From Metridium senile (taxonomy: Eukaryota; Cnidaria; Anthozoa; Actiniaria; Metridiidae), in contig OX459103.1 of NCBI GenBank assembly GCA_949775045.1, forward strand, positions 9,296,842 to 9,360,841: a DNA stretch of 64,000 nt. The letters run 5' to 3'. The notes under the pieces were generated by a model. The model was not told the DNA's origin. It saw only the letters and a program-made list of their open reading frames with translations, and made no database searches. Numbering within the stretch: the stretch's first letter is position 1; each line of letters opens with the position of its first letter. Shown one piece after another: positions 1 to 12,120 of this stretch. The translations under genes were made by a program, and so were the position numbers.

Positions 1-639
1 CCGTCTGCCCGGGCCTTTGACTCAAACCATATGTTTTATCCATTTGCATTAGATTTAGCACATGTGAAATTCGAAGTCTAAGCAGGGCCTTACTCTAAAG
101 ATGTCTGACATACCTCATGCATACATATATCTGAAGACTGCAGCTACTCCACAGGAAGCCCATTGCATGAAAAGAGTACTAAACCTAAACATAAAAATAT
201 AGATATTTCAATCAACGTTTTTCTAGATGGTAACTCATGGCTTAACGAAAGTTCCATACAGTCAATGTCTCTATCATTGACCACCAAAAATGACTCCAAT
301 ATAACTGTGATGTCACGTGACTCTACATAAGCTCTCTCTATTAAGTGCTCAAAACCAGCATTAATTGTGAACATATATAGATTTCATATTAAATCTTATT
401 CCATGTTTACTGTTTACTGTTTACTCATTATACTTTTAAAAATTGAAATTTCAATTGTTGAATGACCCCTAATTAAAGGTACACTTAAATTAAAAGAAAC
501 GTTAAAGCCTTGTTGATTTCATCCCCTTAGCTTAAAGGTACGAATGTGCGTTGCTCGATTGTTGCCGGCAGATTCTTTTAGTAACAAAGCCACGGTAAAA
601 ATAGTACGGAGTCATGTTATGTAACTTCACTTTTGAGCC
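1..639. other. Intergenic, no gene seen
   Basis: AT-rich DNA with only short chance open frames. I see no splice-supported exon, RNA gene or clear repeat here. Confidence 0.5.
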
Positions 640-960
640 AGACGAGGTACGCACGTGCACAGGAGATATACATATAAATATTTTTATAACCATCACTCCC
701 CGTCGGGGCTCTTCCGTGAGGTTCACTCACACTCACTAACACTACATTCCATATTTAGAACACACAACTCTGCTCACATGTTGATTTTTAAGGAGGTTGG
801 AAAACCAGACAACCTGGAGAAAAACCCTCGTGGCATGAGAGAGAACAACACATCAAACAAACTCCATTTACTTGTCGCCAGAGCCGGGAATCGAACCCAG
901 GTTACAGTGGAGAAATGTCAACGCTCTCACCGCTAGGCCACTCATTTACCCGAGATACTT
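640..960 (-). mobile_element. tRNA-derived SINE, family A, minus strand
   Basis: Read on the minus strand, the element begins near 950 with a pol III A-box-like stretch (GTGGCCTAGCGGTGAGAGCG) and a B-box-like GGTTCGATTCCCGG about 45 bases later, as in a tRNA head. A tRNA-unrelated body follows, containing CTCTCATGCCACGAGGG and AAAATCAACATGTGAGCAG. The body recurs at 8909-9110 and 50090-50355, and a head fragment lies at 38508-38570, so this is a dispersed family. The short plus-strand open frame across it is not a gene. Confidence 0.8.
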
Positions 961-1563
961 TCCCTTGCCACCTGGACAAAGGTCATCAATTTTCAAAATC
1001 GACCGCCTACCACCCCTAACACTTCAATAAAGCAAGTCCCAACCCGCGGGCTAAATGCACTTATTTCAAAAAAACGCTACCCCACCTTAAAAGTAAAAAA
1101 ACACGCATCAAGCCAATACCGAAATGAATGCCATTTTATGATAATGTATTGAAATCACACTTGTTTTCTAAAGAACTAATGACAAATACATAGGTAATCT
1201 ATGTAATAGGTAATAGGTAATCTATAATCCCCTGCGTTACTAGCTTGTATGCTGTTCACTTCACGGGCGACAAACTTTCTCGGAAAGGGTGTATATAGAA
1301 TCAGTGACAATCCAACTCATTCAATAAATTCTGGCTATAAAACCACCCACACGCAATATGGGATTTGTCCCCAGCCTACGTGATCCACCGCTTGCTATAG
1401 TTTATTGACCAGTAATGTGACTTTACAGCAAGTACATTTATTAAAGTACTGGTAAGTGATATCAAGTACATTTCACTAAAAATAATACGCCTGGGGTGTG
1501 TTATAGTACTCACGATCAATTCAATTTAAACACTGTACTTTTTTCAATAGACCACTTTCATAA
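961..1563. other. Intergenic, no gene seen
   Basis: No coding or RNA signal recognised. There is a local duplication of the short words ATAGGTAATC near 1190-1225 and nothing else of note. Confidence 0.4.
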
Positions 1564-1732
1564 ATTGAAGAAATAGAAAACGAGGCAGCGTGCTCTGTTG
1601 AGTTATAGAGCACGCAGGGTTTTTAAGAAGACGAGAGAAGCATTAGGAGAAACGCTTCTCGAGTCTTCTTAAAATTCCCAAGTGCTCTATATCTCGATAG
1701 AGTACTGCTGCCGAGTTTTCTATTTCTTTTAT
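1564..1732. repeat. Foldback palindrome / MITE-like hairpin
   Basis: The left arm (AAGAAATAGAAAACGAGGCA, GTGCTCTGTTGAGTTATAGAG, TTTTAAGAAGAC) is matched in inverse order by the right arm (GTCTTCTTAAAA, CTCTATATCTCGATAGAGTAC, TGCCGAGTTTTCTATTTCTT). The whole 170 bp could form a hairpin with a loop near 1645. A degraded copy of one arm lies just downstream at 1770-1805. Confidence 0.75.
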
Positions 1733-2222
1733 AAAATATTCAGTAATTAAAATCAAACAAATTGACGCTCCGTGCACTGTTGAGTTATAGAGAACGCTTC
1801 TCAGCCAATCAGAGCGCGCGATTTAAATCAAATATTTTATAAACCATAATATATACCGGAAAATGATTTTTCAAGTAAACAGATATTTTAATATTTTACA
1901 ACTGTCATATGAAAGATCTACCTGAAATAGGCATGTTTGAAAGGTTTTGATGCTCTGGCTAAAATAGCAAAGAAGTTATGCTCAATGAAAAATGTAGAGA
2001 TTTGTATGTAATTTTCTGCTGAGGCCTTTGATGCCTCGTTTTGGTGTTTTTCTGATTTTTCAAACTCTTATATCTTCTTGCAAGTTTAATCGTTTTTTTT
2101 CTCAAACTTTCACAAGTTATTGTTATGGTGAATGTCTATCATATGATGCATTTCTTTTTCTTAAAACATCAATTTTGAATAGTAGGAGAATTAGTTGCGG
2201 CCATTTATGAAAGTCCTCTATT

Positions 2223-2368
2223 TCAACACTTATTGTACTATAATGAAATTTGTAACACCGTAAAAATGTCAACTTTACTGGCGTTTCGAGCTTTAGTCCT
2301 ATTTGTAACACCGTAACAAATGTTTAGCTAACTTTACTGACGTTTCGAGCTATAGCCCTTCGTCGAAG
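2223..2368 (-). mobile_element. Repeat fragment with hammerhead-like motif
   Basis: On the minus strand the segment reads GACGAAGGGCTATAGCTCGAAACGTCAGTAAAGTTA, given here as two pieces: GACGAAGGGCTATAGC and TCGAAACGTCAGTAAAG. A partial second copy lies at 2260-2305. The same arrangement, including the neighbouring GTTACAAATTTCATTATA, occurs in the other orientation at 60364-60445. This is a dispersed retroelement-type repeat; assignment to Penelope-like elements is inference. Confidence 0.5.
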
Positions 2369-2904
2369 TAAAAAAATTACAGATAGTCGGATCTATATAC
2401 TTATTGCTATAAAGTTTATCACCTAAAGGCTATAAAGCTTAGGCCGATAAAGGATTATGGCCATGATATCACATGGATGTAGCTTATATATATTTATTCT
2501 AATAAAGGTTGTCTCCTAAAAGCTCAGTAGAAAACTGAGGCCGACAAGGATTATGGGTGTATAATTTTTGCATGCTTTGACATATTTCAATAACTATTAA
2601 TACATTCAACATCTTTTGCCAGTCATTGTACCTCATGTGAGCATTAACTGACTAAATTTGCTTTAAAATAATTTACTTTCCTGATATTAAATATTTGCCA
2701 TGATCCTTGTAATAAGTACGTTAAAACTGCGGTTGTCGATATTCTGCGAGCTCAGACAATATTTCAACGGCGAGATGTGAAATAATACGGTTTTTTTTGT
2801 GTTACTTATTCCTCTGCACCTTTTATGTTTTTGATTGACGGCAGCAGCCAAAGCTGAACTTATTTCACAACTAGCCGTCGCAAATCAAAATTTGAGTTCA
2901 AAGA
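2369..2904. other. Intergenic with short related repeats
   Basis: Two short related stretches (TAAAGGCTATAAAGCTTAGGC near 2424, given 20 bases at most as AAGGCTATAAAGCTTAGG, and CTCCTAAAAGCTCAGTAG near 2512), each followed by GCCGA and GATTATGG. Similar words occur near 11350 and 13390. No gene is seen. Confidence 0.35.
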
Positions 2905-3195
2905 AAGTCGAAAACTTAAAACCCCATCATCCTCATTGGTCTCGCGATAACTATAGGCTAATTGAATAAGCTATAGATACCAAAATAGATTTAGCAAATA
3001 GATTTTAGTATGACCAATAATTCTGGTTTTATTCCTTCTTTTACTTACATAAAGTCGAAAAAATCCCATGATCCTCATCGGCCTCGAGATAACTATAGGC
3101 TAATTGCATTTCCTATAAATACCAAAATAGATTTACCAAATAGATTTTAGTATGACCAATTGCAATAATTCTTGTTTTATTACTTTTCCAGCCAA
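2905..3195. repeat. Tandem duplication, unit about 145 bp
   Basis: Two adjacent copies each contain CCTCATTGG/CCTCATCGG, CGAGATAACTATAGGCTAAT, AAATAGATTTTAGTATGACC and a TTGTTTTATT-type end. The arms differ by scattered substitutions, so the duplication is not very recent. Confidence 0.75.
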
Positions 3196-3624
3196 TATCC
3201 TCGACTATATAATATTCCTAGTATGTGCCCCGGACACTTAAAAACATCTTAATTAAATTGAAGCGTTAAAAACCTAGTAGTTTCTAGTTAAGTGTTAACT
3301 CATTGAGATCTGAAATGCGATACGAAGCACCCATTACACGAGCGTCATAAAAAGCCATATTTTTCTCTCATTAAACAATGATGCCCCCTTGGAACAATCT
3401 ACGATATGTAGGTGAAGTTGTGCTTAATTGTATTTTATAGAACAGACTGCAAGAGGCACTCCGAATTCCAAGCGCCACTCGTCTGAAAGGTAACAGTGTG
3501 AATCCAGATTTAATGGAGTACAAAAACCTATATTTGTCAACCGTAGAGACACTTCTCAAGATTTTGGAAAGACGACCTGACAAGAGTTCTTGATCGGTGA
3601 TTTATATTACTTGAAACGTAAAAC

Positions 3625-3813
3625 ATGATATTCAAAACGCGTCATATATTTGCAGCCAGTGTTGTCTTAGTCCTTGCGATCAATTTTGGTTTAGCGGCGA
3701 TAGTTTCCGACAGTACGGTGGACACAAGTGACCAAGTTCCGACGTCTTTCAAGAGAGGTTGTGATCAGATTATCTGGGTGCGACACAGGAGCCGATGTAA
3801 GAAAGCCTTACAG
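3625..3813 (+). CDS. First coding exon of a small secreted Cys peptide
   Basis: The ATG opens a 63-codon frame ending at a CAG|GTAAAG donor in phase 0. Residues 9-25 form a hydrophobic signal peptide. A short acidic propeptide runs to residue 44 and ends in Lys-Arg, a dibasic processing site. The mature part then starts with Gly-Cys and has a second Cys at residue 58 in a basic stretch (HRSRC). This build (signal, acidic pro-region, KR, Cys-rich core) is typical of cnidarian secreted peptides, including ShK-like and defensin-like ones. The Cys spacing alone does not assign a family. The downstream exon is unsettled: candidates are a short open stretch after a good acceptor at 5652 (ends in Cys-stop) and a Cys-rich 57 bp exon at 12121-12177. 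Both are in phase. Function is not known. Confidence 0.5.
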
Positions 3814-4164
3814 GTAAAGTAATTGTAAAATCTGACAAACAGGCTTCAAGATTATTTCATTTTAAGTGACTTATACATTAAATCAAGCACTTTACGCAGG
3901 TACGTTTAACGGAGGCAAGTATAGAGCTTGTTGGTCTTTTTACTTTAAAAAAATTGTCAATTTACTTTTAGAAAAATACTTTTATTTATGGAATTCATGT
4001 TATAAGTTAGCGATTGGACTAATTAAGTCGGCAATTTAATATAATACGTGAAAATTATCTGGTCAGGGCAACTAATAGACAGGTTTCTAGTGAGTTGCTG
4101 CGGCATGCGCATTTGTTTATGTCTTTAAAAAAGTACTTTAAGATACAAGAACGTGTTACCTCTA
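3814..4164. other. Probable intron sequence before the minisatellite
   Basis: AT-rich, no open frame of note. It follows the GTAAAG donor and leads into the tandem array. Confidence 0.4.
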
Positions 4165-5440
4165 ATAATCCGACCCTTTAAGCAACCAGCCAACCGAAAC
4201 ACTTACCCCACCATTTACAAATGAAACCAACGAACACACCACCTATTAACGTACTACATCAACTAAACAAACCAACTAAACAAACCAACGAAAACACCTA
4301 TTAAAACACATCAACTAAACAAACCAACTAAACAAACCAACGAAAACACCACCTATTAAAAAAAAATCAACTAAACAAACCAACTAAACAAACCAACTAA
4401 ACAAACCAACGAAAACACCACCTATTAACGTACTACATCAACTAAACAAACCAACTAAACAAACCAACTAAACAAACCAACGAACACACCACATATTAAC
4501 TACATCAACTAAACAAACCAACTAAACAAACCAACGAACACACCACCTATTAAAACACATCAACTAAACAAACCAACTAAACAAACCAACGAACACACCA
4601 CCTATTAAAAAAACATCAACTAAACAAACCAACTAAACAAACCAACGAACACACCACCTATTAAAAAAACATCAACTAAACAAACCAACTAAACAAACCA
4701 ACTAAACAAACCAACTAAACAAACCAACGAAAACACCACCTATTAACTACATCAACTAAACAAACCAACTAAACAAACCAACGAACACACCACCTATTAA
4801 AACACATCAACTAAACAAACCAACTAAACAAACCAACGAAAACACCACCTATTAACTACATCAACTTAACAAACCAACTAAACAAACCAACGAAAACACC
4901 ACCTATTAACTACATCAACTAAACAAACCAACTAAACAAACCAATGAAAACACCACCTATTAAAAAAACATCAACTAAACAAACCAACTAAACAAACCAA
5001 CGAAAACACCACCTATTAAAACACATCAACTAAACAAACCAACTAAACAAACCAACGAAAACACCACCTATTAAAACACATCAACTAAGCAAACCAACTA
5101 AACAAACCAACGAAAACACCACCTATTAAAACACATCAACTAAACAAACCAACTAAACAAACCAACGAACACACCACCTATTAACGTACTACATCAACTA
5201 AACAAACCAACGAACACACCACCTATTAAAAAAACATCAACTAAACAAACCAACTAAACAAACCAACTAAACAAATCAACGAAAACACCACCTATTAAAA
5301 AACATCAACTAAACAAACCAACGAACACACCACCTATTAAAAAAACATCAACTAAACAAACCAACCAAAACAAACCTACGAACACACCACATATTAAAAA
5401 AACATCAACTAAACACACCAACTAAAAAAAACGAACACAC
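4165..5440. repeat. Minisatellite with nested 13 bp repeats
   Basis: About 1.3 kb built from AAACAAACCAACT (13 bp) runs of one to five copies. Each run is closed by AACGAAAACACCACCTATTA or AACGAACACACCACCTATTA, then a variable spacer (AACGTACTACATC, AAACACATC or AAAAAACATC). This gives a two-level array with irregular long units. The strand is almost free of G. It probably lies in an intron of the 3625 gene. Confidence 0.9.
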
Positions 5441-6289
5441 ACACTTTTGCAAACGCACTGATTGTACGACTGACTGTTATTACAGACGAATAAACCATGG
5501 ACAGAAAGTAACTAGCCAACCAATCACAATCCTTCGCAAATTATAATGACGTCATACATTTACCACATGTAGCAATCTGAGTATCATGTGACCGGTTACG
5601 TGACCAGATAGTTTTAAAAATGAACGTTTATCAATTTTTCTCTTTTTTTAGAAAATATACTTTTACACTAAATGTTAAGTATTTCATGTTGATATTTTTT
5701 CTTAAACTGGCCAACTAGTTTTGCATGCAGTCTAGATCTGTAATACTCTACTAATAGTAATTACTTATCTGTTACGTTAAATAAATAAATAAATAAATAA
5801 CTCAGTTGAGCATTTATTTAATAACACTTTCAAGATCTTCTAGAAACATCAAAACCTTTCTCCAATTTTCATTTATTTATTTATTTTTTCGGTTAAACGT
5901 CTATTATTTTGTTGGGATCGATGAAGTGTTTTTTGGTCTGAGCTTTATTTTCTAGAATAATTATTGTACGGTGTGTAAAATCAATCAATACAAATGCACC
6001 CTGCTACTTCCTAAATTAAGTGGATTCGTTTCGTATCAAACATACTTCAAAGCTATACAGTTGTAGCTCATCCGATTCATACACTATTACAATATGATCA
6101 TTTGCCTCGGAAATCCGATCTTTTACTCCTACTACTTTTCATTATAAGGTAACATTGCTTTGAGTCAGGAAAAGCCGATTCTTACAGCTAGTTTCAGCAG
6201 CGTTGCAAAAAAAAAAAGAACAGTTAAACTGATTTCATTGAAATATAGTCTATAATTTATATGCCTTTGAAAGCAAAAAAATAGGCTTT
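5441..6289. other. AT-rich sequence, possible short terminal exon at 5652
   Basis: A strong acceptor (TCTCTTTTTTTAG) ends at 5651. It is followed by eight open codons ending in Cys and then TAA, in phase with the 3625 exon. This would add only one cysteine. Otherwise I see (AAAT)n/(TTTA)n stretches and no gene. Confidence 0.25.
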
Positions 6290-6500
6290 GGCATAGAGCG
6301 AAAGCACTAAAACCATGAAATAGAAACAAAATAATTACTAACTCATAGTTTCTATTTAGTGACTATTTAGTCAGTATCACTCAACCACAAACATCAAATA
6401 CAAAGGGAAACAATAACTCATTACAACTTTACTTGCCTTTGATAGTGATTCATAATCACTAGAAAAAAACTTTTACACAGTAGCAATTTTATTTCATTAA
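6290..6500 (-). mobile_element. Dispersed repeat, partner of 37565-37745
   Basis: The reverse complement shares ordered blocks with 37565-37745: AGTCACTATCAAAG(A/G)CAAGTAAAGTTGTAATGAG (compare pieces such as CAAGTAAAGTTGTAATGAG), GTTTCC, TTTTGTTTCTATTTCATGG and TTTAGTG. The two copies are in opposite orientation. Confidence 0.6.
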
Positions 6501-6651
6501 CACTATTTTTTCAAAACATAGATAAACATAGATAACTATGTTATTCTCATTCTATATCTTGAAGTTTATAACAACGATTCAGAAATCTTACAGGTACTAT
6601 ATAGTATCAAAAAGAACTAACTGTTCCAGTTTATTGGTACAAAGATGTAAT

Positions 6652-6866
6652 ACACCAGTTTCGAGATCTCTTTTACTCAGTATTAGCCTCAATTGTGTGT
6701 AAAATATGCAGAAATTTAGATAAAACTCGTGAGATTTCGATATATTTTTATTGTCTTCTATGCTCACAAATCTCTTTCATTTGCACGGACTGTTACTGAA
6801 CAAAAGAATATATTACATGGTTTTGAGGCTAACACTGATTAAAAGAGATCTCGAAACTGGAGTATT
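6652..6866. mobile_element. MITE-like element with inverted ends
   Basis: Left end ACACCAGTTTCGAGATCTCT and right end AGAGATCTCGAAACTGGAGT are inverted repeats about 25-40 bp long. A second inverted block (TTAGCCTCA / TGAGGCTAA) lies inside. Total about 215 bp. No coding capacity. Confidence 0.7.
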
Positions 6867-7302
6867 AATAATATTACAGTTCAATTGTTTGGCTTGAGAC
6901 TCAATTTATAGTCATTTTTAGTGTGTTTTTTGTTGTTGCCAGTTTATAGATTCAGAAATCTTACAATCACTAGCTAAAATCAAAGAGAACTAACTGTTCT
7001 CATTATAAAAAGGATGTTATACTAAAATAGTTCAGACTTTCTGGCTTGAGCCTAAATTTAGAGTCATTTCAGTATTTGCTGTCAGCCATTTGAATTTCCT
7101 ATACGTATGACAACCTTATTATAATCAGGTGTCTTAATAATACGAAAGACAAACAGATGTTCCACTCGTACAATAAAACAAATACAATATACGTAAATAC
7201 TGGTATGATTGTCTAACGGTTAAGTGATGTTTTTGTTTGCTAATAAAGTATTTAAAACTGACACCTTTAGTCCTTTTGGCATTTTGAAGTTGTATCTACA
7301 AT

Positions 7303-7465
7303 GTGATATTAACTTACCTTTTCTTAAGCTGTTTTTGCTTTTTCTTCTTTGTTTTCTTCGTGTTGCTCTTTTTGTTTTTCTTTCTAGTTTCTTATTGTTC
7401 TAGATGTCTTTCCTGTTCTTCTTTTTTCTCCTCTTCTTGTTCTTATTATTTTGTTCTATTTTTCA

Positions 7466-7496
<31 letters not shown>

Positions 7497-7560
7497 CTTC
7501 TTCTTCTTCTTCTTCTTCTTCTTCTCTTTCTTCTTCTAGCTTTTTCTTGCTAAGTTGTTG
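7303..7560. repeat. Pyrimidine-rich tract with (TTC)n
   Basis: A C/T-rich region whose core (about 7468-7545) is a near-perfect TTC trinucleotide array. The long Phe/Ser-type open frames across it are low-complexity artefacts. Confidence 0.9.
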
Positions 7561-8908
7561 TTCGTTCTCCACTTGTTGTTGTTAAGGTTCTTGTCGTTCT
7601 TCGGCTACTTGCCTCTCTTTATACTACTACGTACTTTATAACTATCTACTTATTCGCTTTTTTTTAACTTTTCCGTTTGTGTTCTTTAATGTCATCTACT
7701 AAGTCTGTTATCGTTACACTATTTTTCTGTCTTTTTAAAGTGTGATTTTATTTTTTTTCTTGTTACGTTTTTATCTAATCTTTTACTTTTTTTTGTTTTT
7801 AACCCACCATTTATTCGTCAGAGGATATGTTGTAACACAGGTTTTCATATTGACAATCATAATTTATTTTGATATCTCGCAAAGAAAACACTATTTCTAA
7901 GGTCAATAAAACACTTTAAATTACAGTGTCACTTTCTAAGATGTTATTGTCAAACAGCTAAAATTATATATACAAACTTATGCTAATTATAACTCTATAC
8001 ATATTTTGCCCTACCAAAAAATTACATAAAAAAATTAAACTATGTTACACATAAAAACTAAGGATGTTTTCTGCTCTTGGCTAAAATACAGAGAAATTGA
8101 AAAAGCAAAATAACAAAAATGACCATTTTTAGTATTCGTTAAAATTTAATTAATTAGTCTGGAACTTTTTTCAGTACTCTGAAGGAAACTATTATAACAA
8201 TGATCGGTGTATATAATCGGCTTCTAACAATTTTAAGTCCTTTTTGTGCCACAGGATATTTTCAAGATCCCACGCGCTGAGGGGGTAAGCAGGAAGAGCA
8301 GTAGCAACATTATGATATCCACATTTTGCAATAAAGTCCATTTTCTCACAGAGGATTTCTTCTTTTGTTATATGAGCTTAAAAGTGACAATTGTAGTACT
8401 ATTTTTTGGAACGTATTTTTATTTAAGTCGGCTAATGGTTTGATCTTCCTTAAGCTTCTTAAAGTAATAATAGACACTATAGAAGACTTATGGTGACATT
8501 TTTATTTTCTTGAATAAGAAGGGATCAGTTAGCGTGTGTATTTTAGGAGCCCTTTTGAGATTTTTGGTCATTCTGAATACTTTTTTTTATTGTAAAATGT
8601 TAATTTTACTTCTTGTTGTTGTTGGTAGTGATTATTTTTGAAGCCCTTTTGAGGATTTTGGACATTCTTAAATACATTCTTGTGAAATGTTATATTTTAT
8701 GTTATAGTTGATGTTGTATTGCTTGTTATTGGTGATGTGGCATTTCTTGTTATTTGTGATGTTATTGTTGTTGTTGTTAGTGATGGTGTTGTTGGTGTTG
8801 GTGTTTTCCCCTCCATGTGTTTTATCTTTCTTCTGCGTCTACTCCTCCCTATAAGGGCATCAATTTCATCCCAATATTACACATGCACAAACGCAAGGGA
8901 GACATGAG
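7561..8908. other. Intergenic, T-rich, no gene seen
   Basis: T-rich on the plus strand, with a GTTGTTGTTAGTGATGGTG-type low-complexity stretch near 8705-8805. Short open frames here lack splice or composition support. Confidence 0.45.
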
Positions 8909-9110
8909 TCATGGGTTTCCTATTGGTGAGAGCGCTGGCCTTACAACAACGGATGATCTCGGCTCGGGCGACAAGTGAACAGAGTTTATTTTATGTATTG
9001 TTCTCTCTCATGCCACAAGGGCTTTTCACTGGGTTATCCAGTTTACATCCGTAAAAATCAACATGTAACAACGTTTTGCTCTGCTAAAATATTTAAAGTA
9101 AAGGTAGATC
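8909..9110 (+). mobile_element. tRNA-derived SINE, family A, plus strand
   Basis: The degraded head (GGTGAGAGCGCTGGCCTTA, then GATCTCGGCTCGGGCGACAA) is followed by the family body: GTATTGTTCTCTCTCATGCC, GGGTTATCC and AAAATCAACATG. Same order as the 640-960 element. Confidence 0.75.
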
Positions 9111-9603
9111 TAGTGTGGGCCTGAATCTCCCTAATTATTATAGTAGGAAACTTGTGTCTGGCTAGAAAATAGATTGACAATTCTGGTTTCCTTTTTAACC
9201 TAATTTCCTATAAAAATCCTCATTAAAATCATATGCTGTAGTCAAAAAATTGATGATGTTCTTTTTGTCGGCCAATTATATATTGTTAATATAAAAGTTG
9301 TGATACTGTAATATTGCTCAAATTTGATTTGGATATGAATGTAATTTTAACGTTCTACTGAATGAAATTATTGATTGATTAGAATTAAGGATGTATATAT
9401 CACAAATTACTTTAAGATATGATAAGGAATATCTGTTTCCCGATCTGTTTAGTGGGAATTAATTCTCATTAACGATCGGTATGATAGTGTGTTTGATAGT
9501 ATGATATATATTTTGTAGTAAATACATCGATATCGTTAAATTTTTCACTGATGTTTCGCCACTAATTCTTTTTTTCTTTCTTTTTGTTGCATGTTCTTTT
9601 CCT
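9111..9603. other. Intergenic, no gene seen
   Basis: AT-rich, no repeat partner recognised in the window and no coding signal. Confidence 0.4.
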
Positions 9604-9611
9604 ACATGTTA

Positions 9612-9642
<31 letters not shown>

Positions 9643-10296
9643 CTTCTTCTTCTTCTTCTTCTTCTTCTCTTTCTTCTCTTTCTACTTTCTTATATTCATT
9701 GTTCTTCTTGTTCTTGTTCTACTTCTTGTTCTTGTTCTCAGTTCTTCTTCTTCTTCTTCTTCTTCTTCTTCTTCTCTTTCTTCTCTTTCTACTTCTTATA
9801 TTCATTGTTCTTCTTGTTCTTGTTCTACTTCTTGTTCTTGTTCTCAGTTCTTGTTCTTCTTCTTCTTCTTCTTCTTCTTCTTCTTCTTCTCTTTCTTCTC
9901 TTTCTACTTTCTTATATTCATTGTTCTTCTTGTTCTTGTTCTACTTCTTGTTCTTGTTCTCAGTTCTTCTTCTTCTTCTTCTTCTTCTTCTTCTTCTTCT
10001 TCTCTTTCTTCTCTTTCTACTTCTTATATTCATTGTTCTTCTTGTTCTTGTTCTACTTCTTGTTCTTGTTCTCAGTTCTTGTTCTTCTTCTTCTTCTTCT
10101 TCTTCTTCTTCTTCTCTTTCTTCTCTAGCTTTCTACTTCTTCTATTTCTTGTTCTCAGTCTTGTTCTTGTTCTACTTCTTCTTCTTCTTCTTCTTCTTCT
10201 CAGTGCTTCTTCTTCTTCTTCTTCTCAGTGCTTCTTCTTCTTCTTCTTCTTCTTCTTCTCTTCTTCTTCTTCTTCTCTTCTCTTCTCATTTCTATA
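9604..10296. repeat. Compound (TTC)n array with higher-order unit
   Basis: Five or more (TTC)n blocks alternate with a conserved spacer that includes TCTTTCTACTT, TATATTCATTGTTCTTC and TTGTTCTACTTCTTG, then TTCTCAG. The higher-order period is roughly 130-140 bp. Reading frames through it encode only Phe/Leu/Ser runs and are not genes. The polypyrimidine strand is about 690 bp long. Confidence 0.9.
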
Positions 10297-10340
10297 ATGA
10301 CACTGAAGATGGCTGTTTGATTGAATAAAACGTCACATAT
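10297..10340 (+). mobile_element. Short retroelement-type motif
   Basis: CACTGAAGATGGCTG followed by AATAAAACGTCAC resembles the CTGAxGA...AAACGTC motif seen at 2341, 46822 and 60371. It may be the truncated end of an element now next to the TTC array. Confidence 0.3.
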
Positions 10341-10606
10341 TTACGGAAACGAATAGAAAAACATCCAGCCTTTATGTCTATCAGTATTATGCTAAAAGTA
10401 ATCTAATCATATGAAGAACTATCAGTTATAGACATAGATGATTGGCCATTTCGTACATACATGATACCTTTAGACAAACAATCCCAACCATTACACCAAG
10501 TAAAGAAATCACGATGAAGTGCTTTTGACAGGATTGAAGTGTATAAGATAGCCATTGACAGTTTCAGAGTGTCTTAATTTTCTTTGAAAATTGCCGCCCG
10601 TTTATC

Positions 10607-10795
10607 TTCCGATAGTACTTATATAAAATGATTAACTTTCCAGGTATTATTCCAACTAAATTTTAGTTGTGAAAATCATAATTTTAAAACTTGGAATATC
10701 AGTTTCGATAGTACTTAATCAAATGATTAACTTTCCAGGTATTATTCCAACTAAATTTGAGTTGTGAAAATCATAATTTTAAAACTAGGAATCCG
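10607..10795. repeat. Tandem duplication, unit about 96 bp
   Basis: Two copies of GATAGTACTTA...AAATGATTAACTTTCCAGG, TATTATTCCAACTAAATTT and GTGAAAATCATAATTTTAAA lie side by side. Few differences are seen, so it is fairly young. Confidence 0.85.
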
Positions 10796-12120
10796 TTAGT
10801 TAGAGAAAAAGACGTTCTTTCGCTCCTCGTCCCCCCGCGGAAGAACGTCTGTTTTCTCAGGATAGGAATCCGTAAAATCAAATTCCAAATTAAATTCTTG
10901 TGAAATTGTTTTGGTGAGTAATCGTTTGAATATACATGAACATAATATGCAAAGATGGACGATTTTCAGATTTTGTTAAGAAAATCCCGAGTAACTTTCT
11001 TACTATGAAAAAACAAACAGCAAGTAACACTCTTTTTACCTCTTTTTCTTCAAAAGTTAAATTCTTTACCCCATCAAATCGTTAATGTCCAAAACGTTTT
11101 TAAAGTTACCATTTCACTAGAATGATTCATTCATTTTTACCCTTGGTACCAGAGGATTTTTTTACTTGCTTTAGCGTTTGTAAATCTACGAAGAAACTGC
11201 ATACAAATGATAAATACAAATACTAGATCAAGAAACCATGTGTTTCGGGGTGCATTCACGTCCAAAATATCAGTAACAATCAAACAAATGTTTGTAGGTT
11301 GGCTTTTGATTCATAATATTATTTGCTGGCCCTCAACCTTTTAAAAACTTCTCCTAAGCTATCGGCCTTTGCGGCCATCTTCAGAGCAATGAAATATCGC
11401 TACAAGTCGTAAGAAAAAAGAAATTATGAGTGCGCGCATACAACGCGAAAAAAAAAAAATAATAATAATTATGATTAATATTATAATTACAAAAACAAAA
11501 ACAAATTATCAGCAAAATTGTATGGGCAGCGAAAATCTATATATTGCATGGACGCATGATGACTTGAGAGACGCTCTCAATGAATAATTATGCGCGCGCT
11601 CTTAATTTATTTTTTCTTACGACTTGTCACGATCTTTCATTCCTCTGAGGTTAATAGGTCGAGGAAAAACAAATACTTTTATGAATCAGTAACAATGTTT
11701 TTTTTTACACAATATGTTTTTTTTTCCTTTTCATCGGCGGAATTAGAAATTAGAAATAATGGTTGTGATATTGATATACTCGTTCTCGGAATGCTAATAT
11801 GGTCGCCACTTCATTATTATATATTTTTAAATATTTTAATTGACCACTACATCTGAGTTATAGATTAGAATAGCATCAACAAAGGTAAAACGTTTGAGAC
11901 AAAAATACTAAATTCTTGAAACTTTATGAGTGTAAAAAAAAACACCACAACGAGGCTAGCAAGGTAACAGTTTACTGAACACATACAAATCTATGTAATG
12001 TTGATTCCAAATAGCTTCACTTGAATTATATTTATGTCAATATTAAACTGTCCAAAAATATACATTTCTGCTTGATATTTCTGATGGTGGCTTATTTTTT
12101 AAGATTGTTTTTTTTTTTAG
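10796..12120. other. Intergenic or intron, no firm gene
   Basis: Contains a short hairpin with CGTTCTTTC...AGAACGTC arms near 10812-10850 and a repeat fragment near 11340-11400 (GCTATCGGCCTTTGCGGCCA). This would be intron sequence if the 12121 exon belongs to the 3625 gene. Confidence 0.35.

Noticed and set aside
3371..3583. 70-codon minus-strand frame before the 3625 gene
   Set aside because: No signal peptide, splice partner or homologous copy; probably chance.
4165..5440. CRISPR-like array
   Set aside because: Repeats are direct and spacers are not unique (the same few spacers recur), and the genome is eukaryotic; it is a minisatellite.
9584..10328. Plus-strand open frames of 237-245 codons of Phe/Ser/Leu
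   Set aside because: Direct translation of (TTC)n in its frames; low complexity with no conserved domain.
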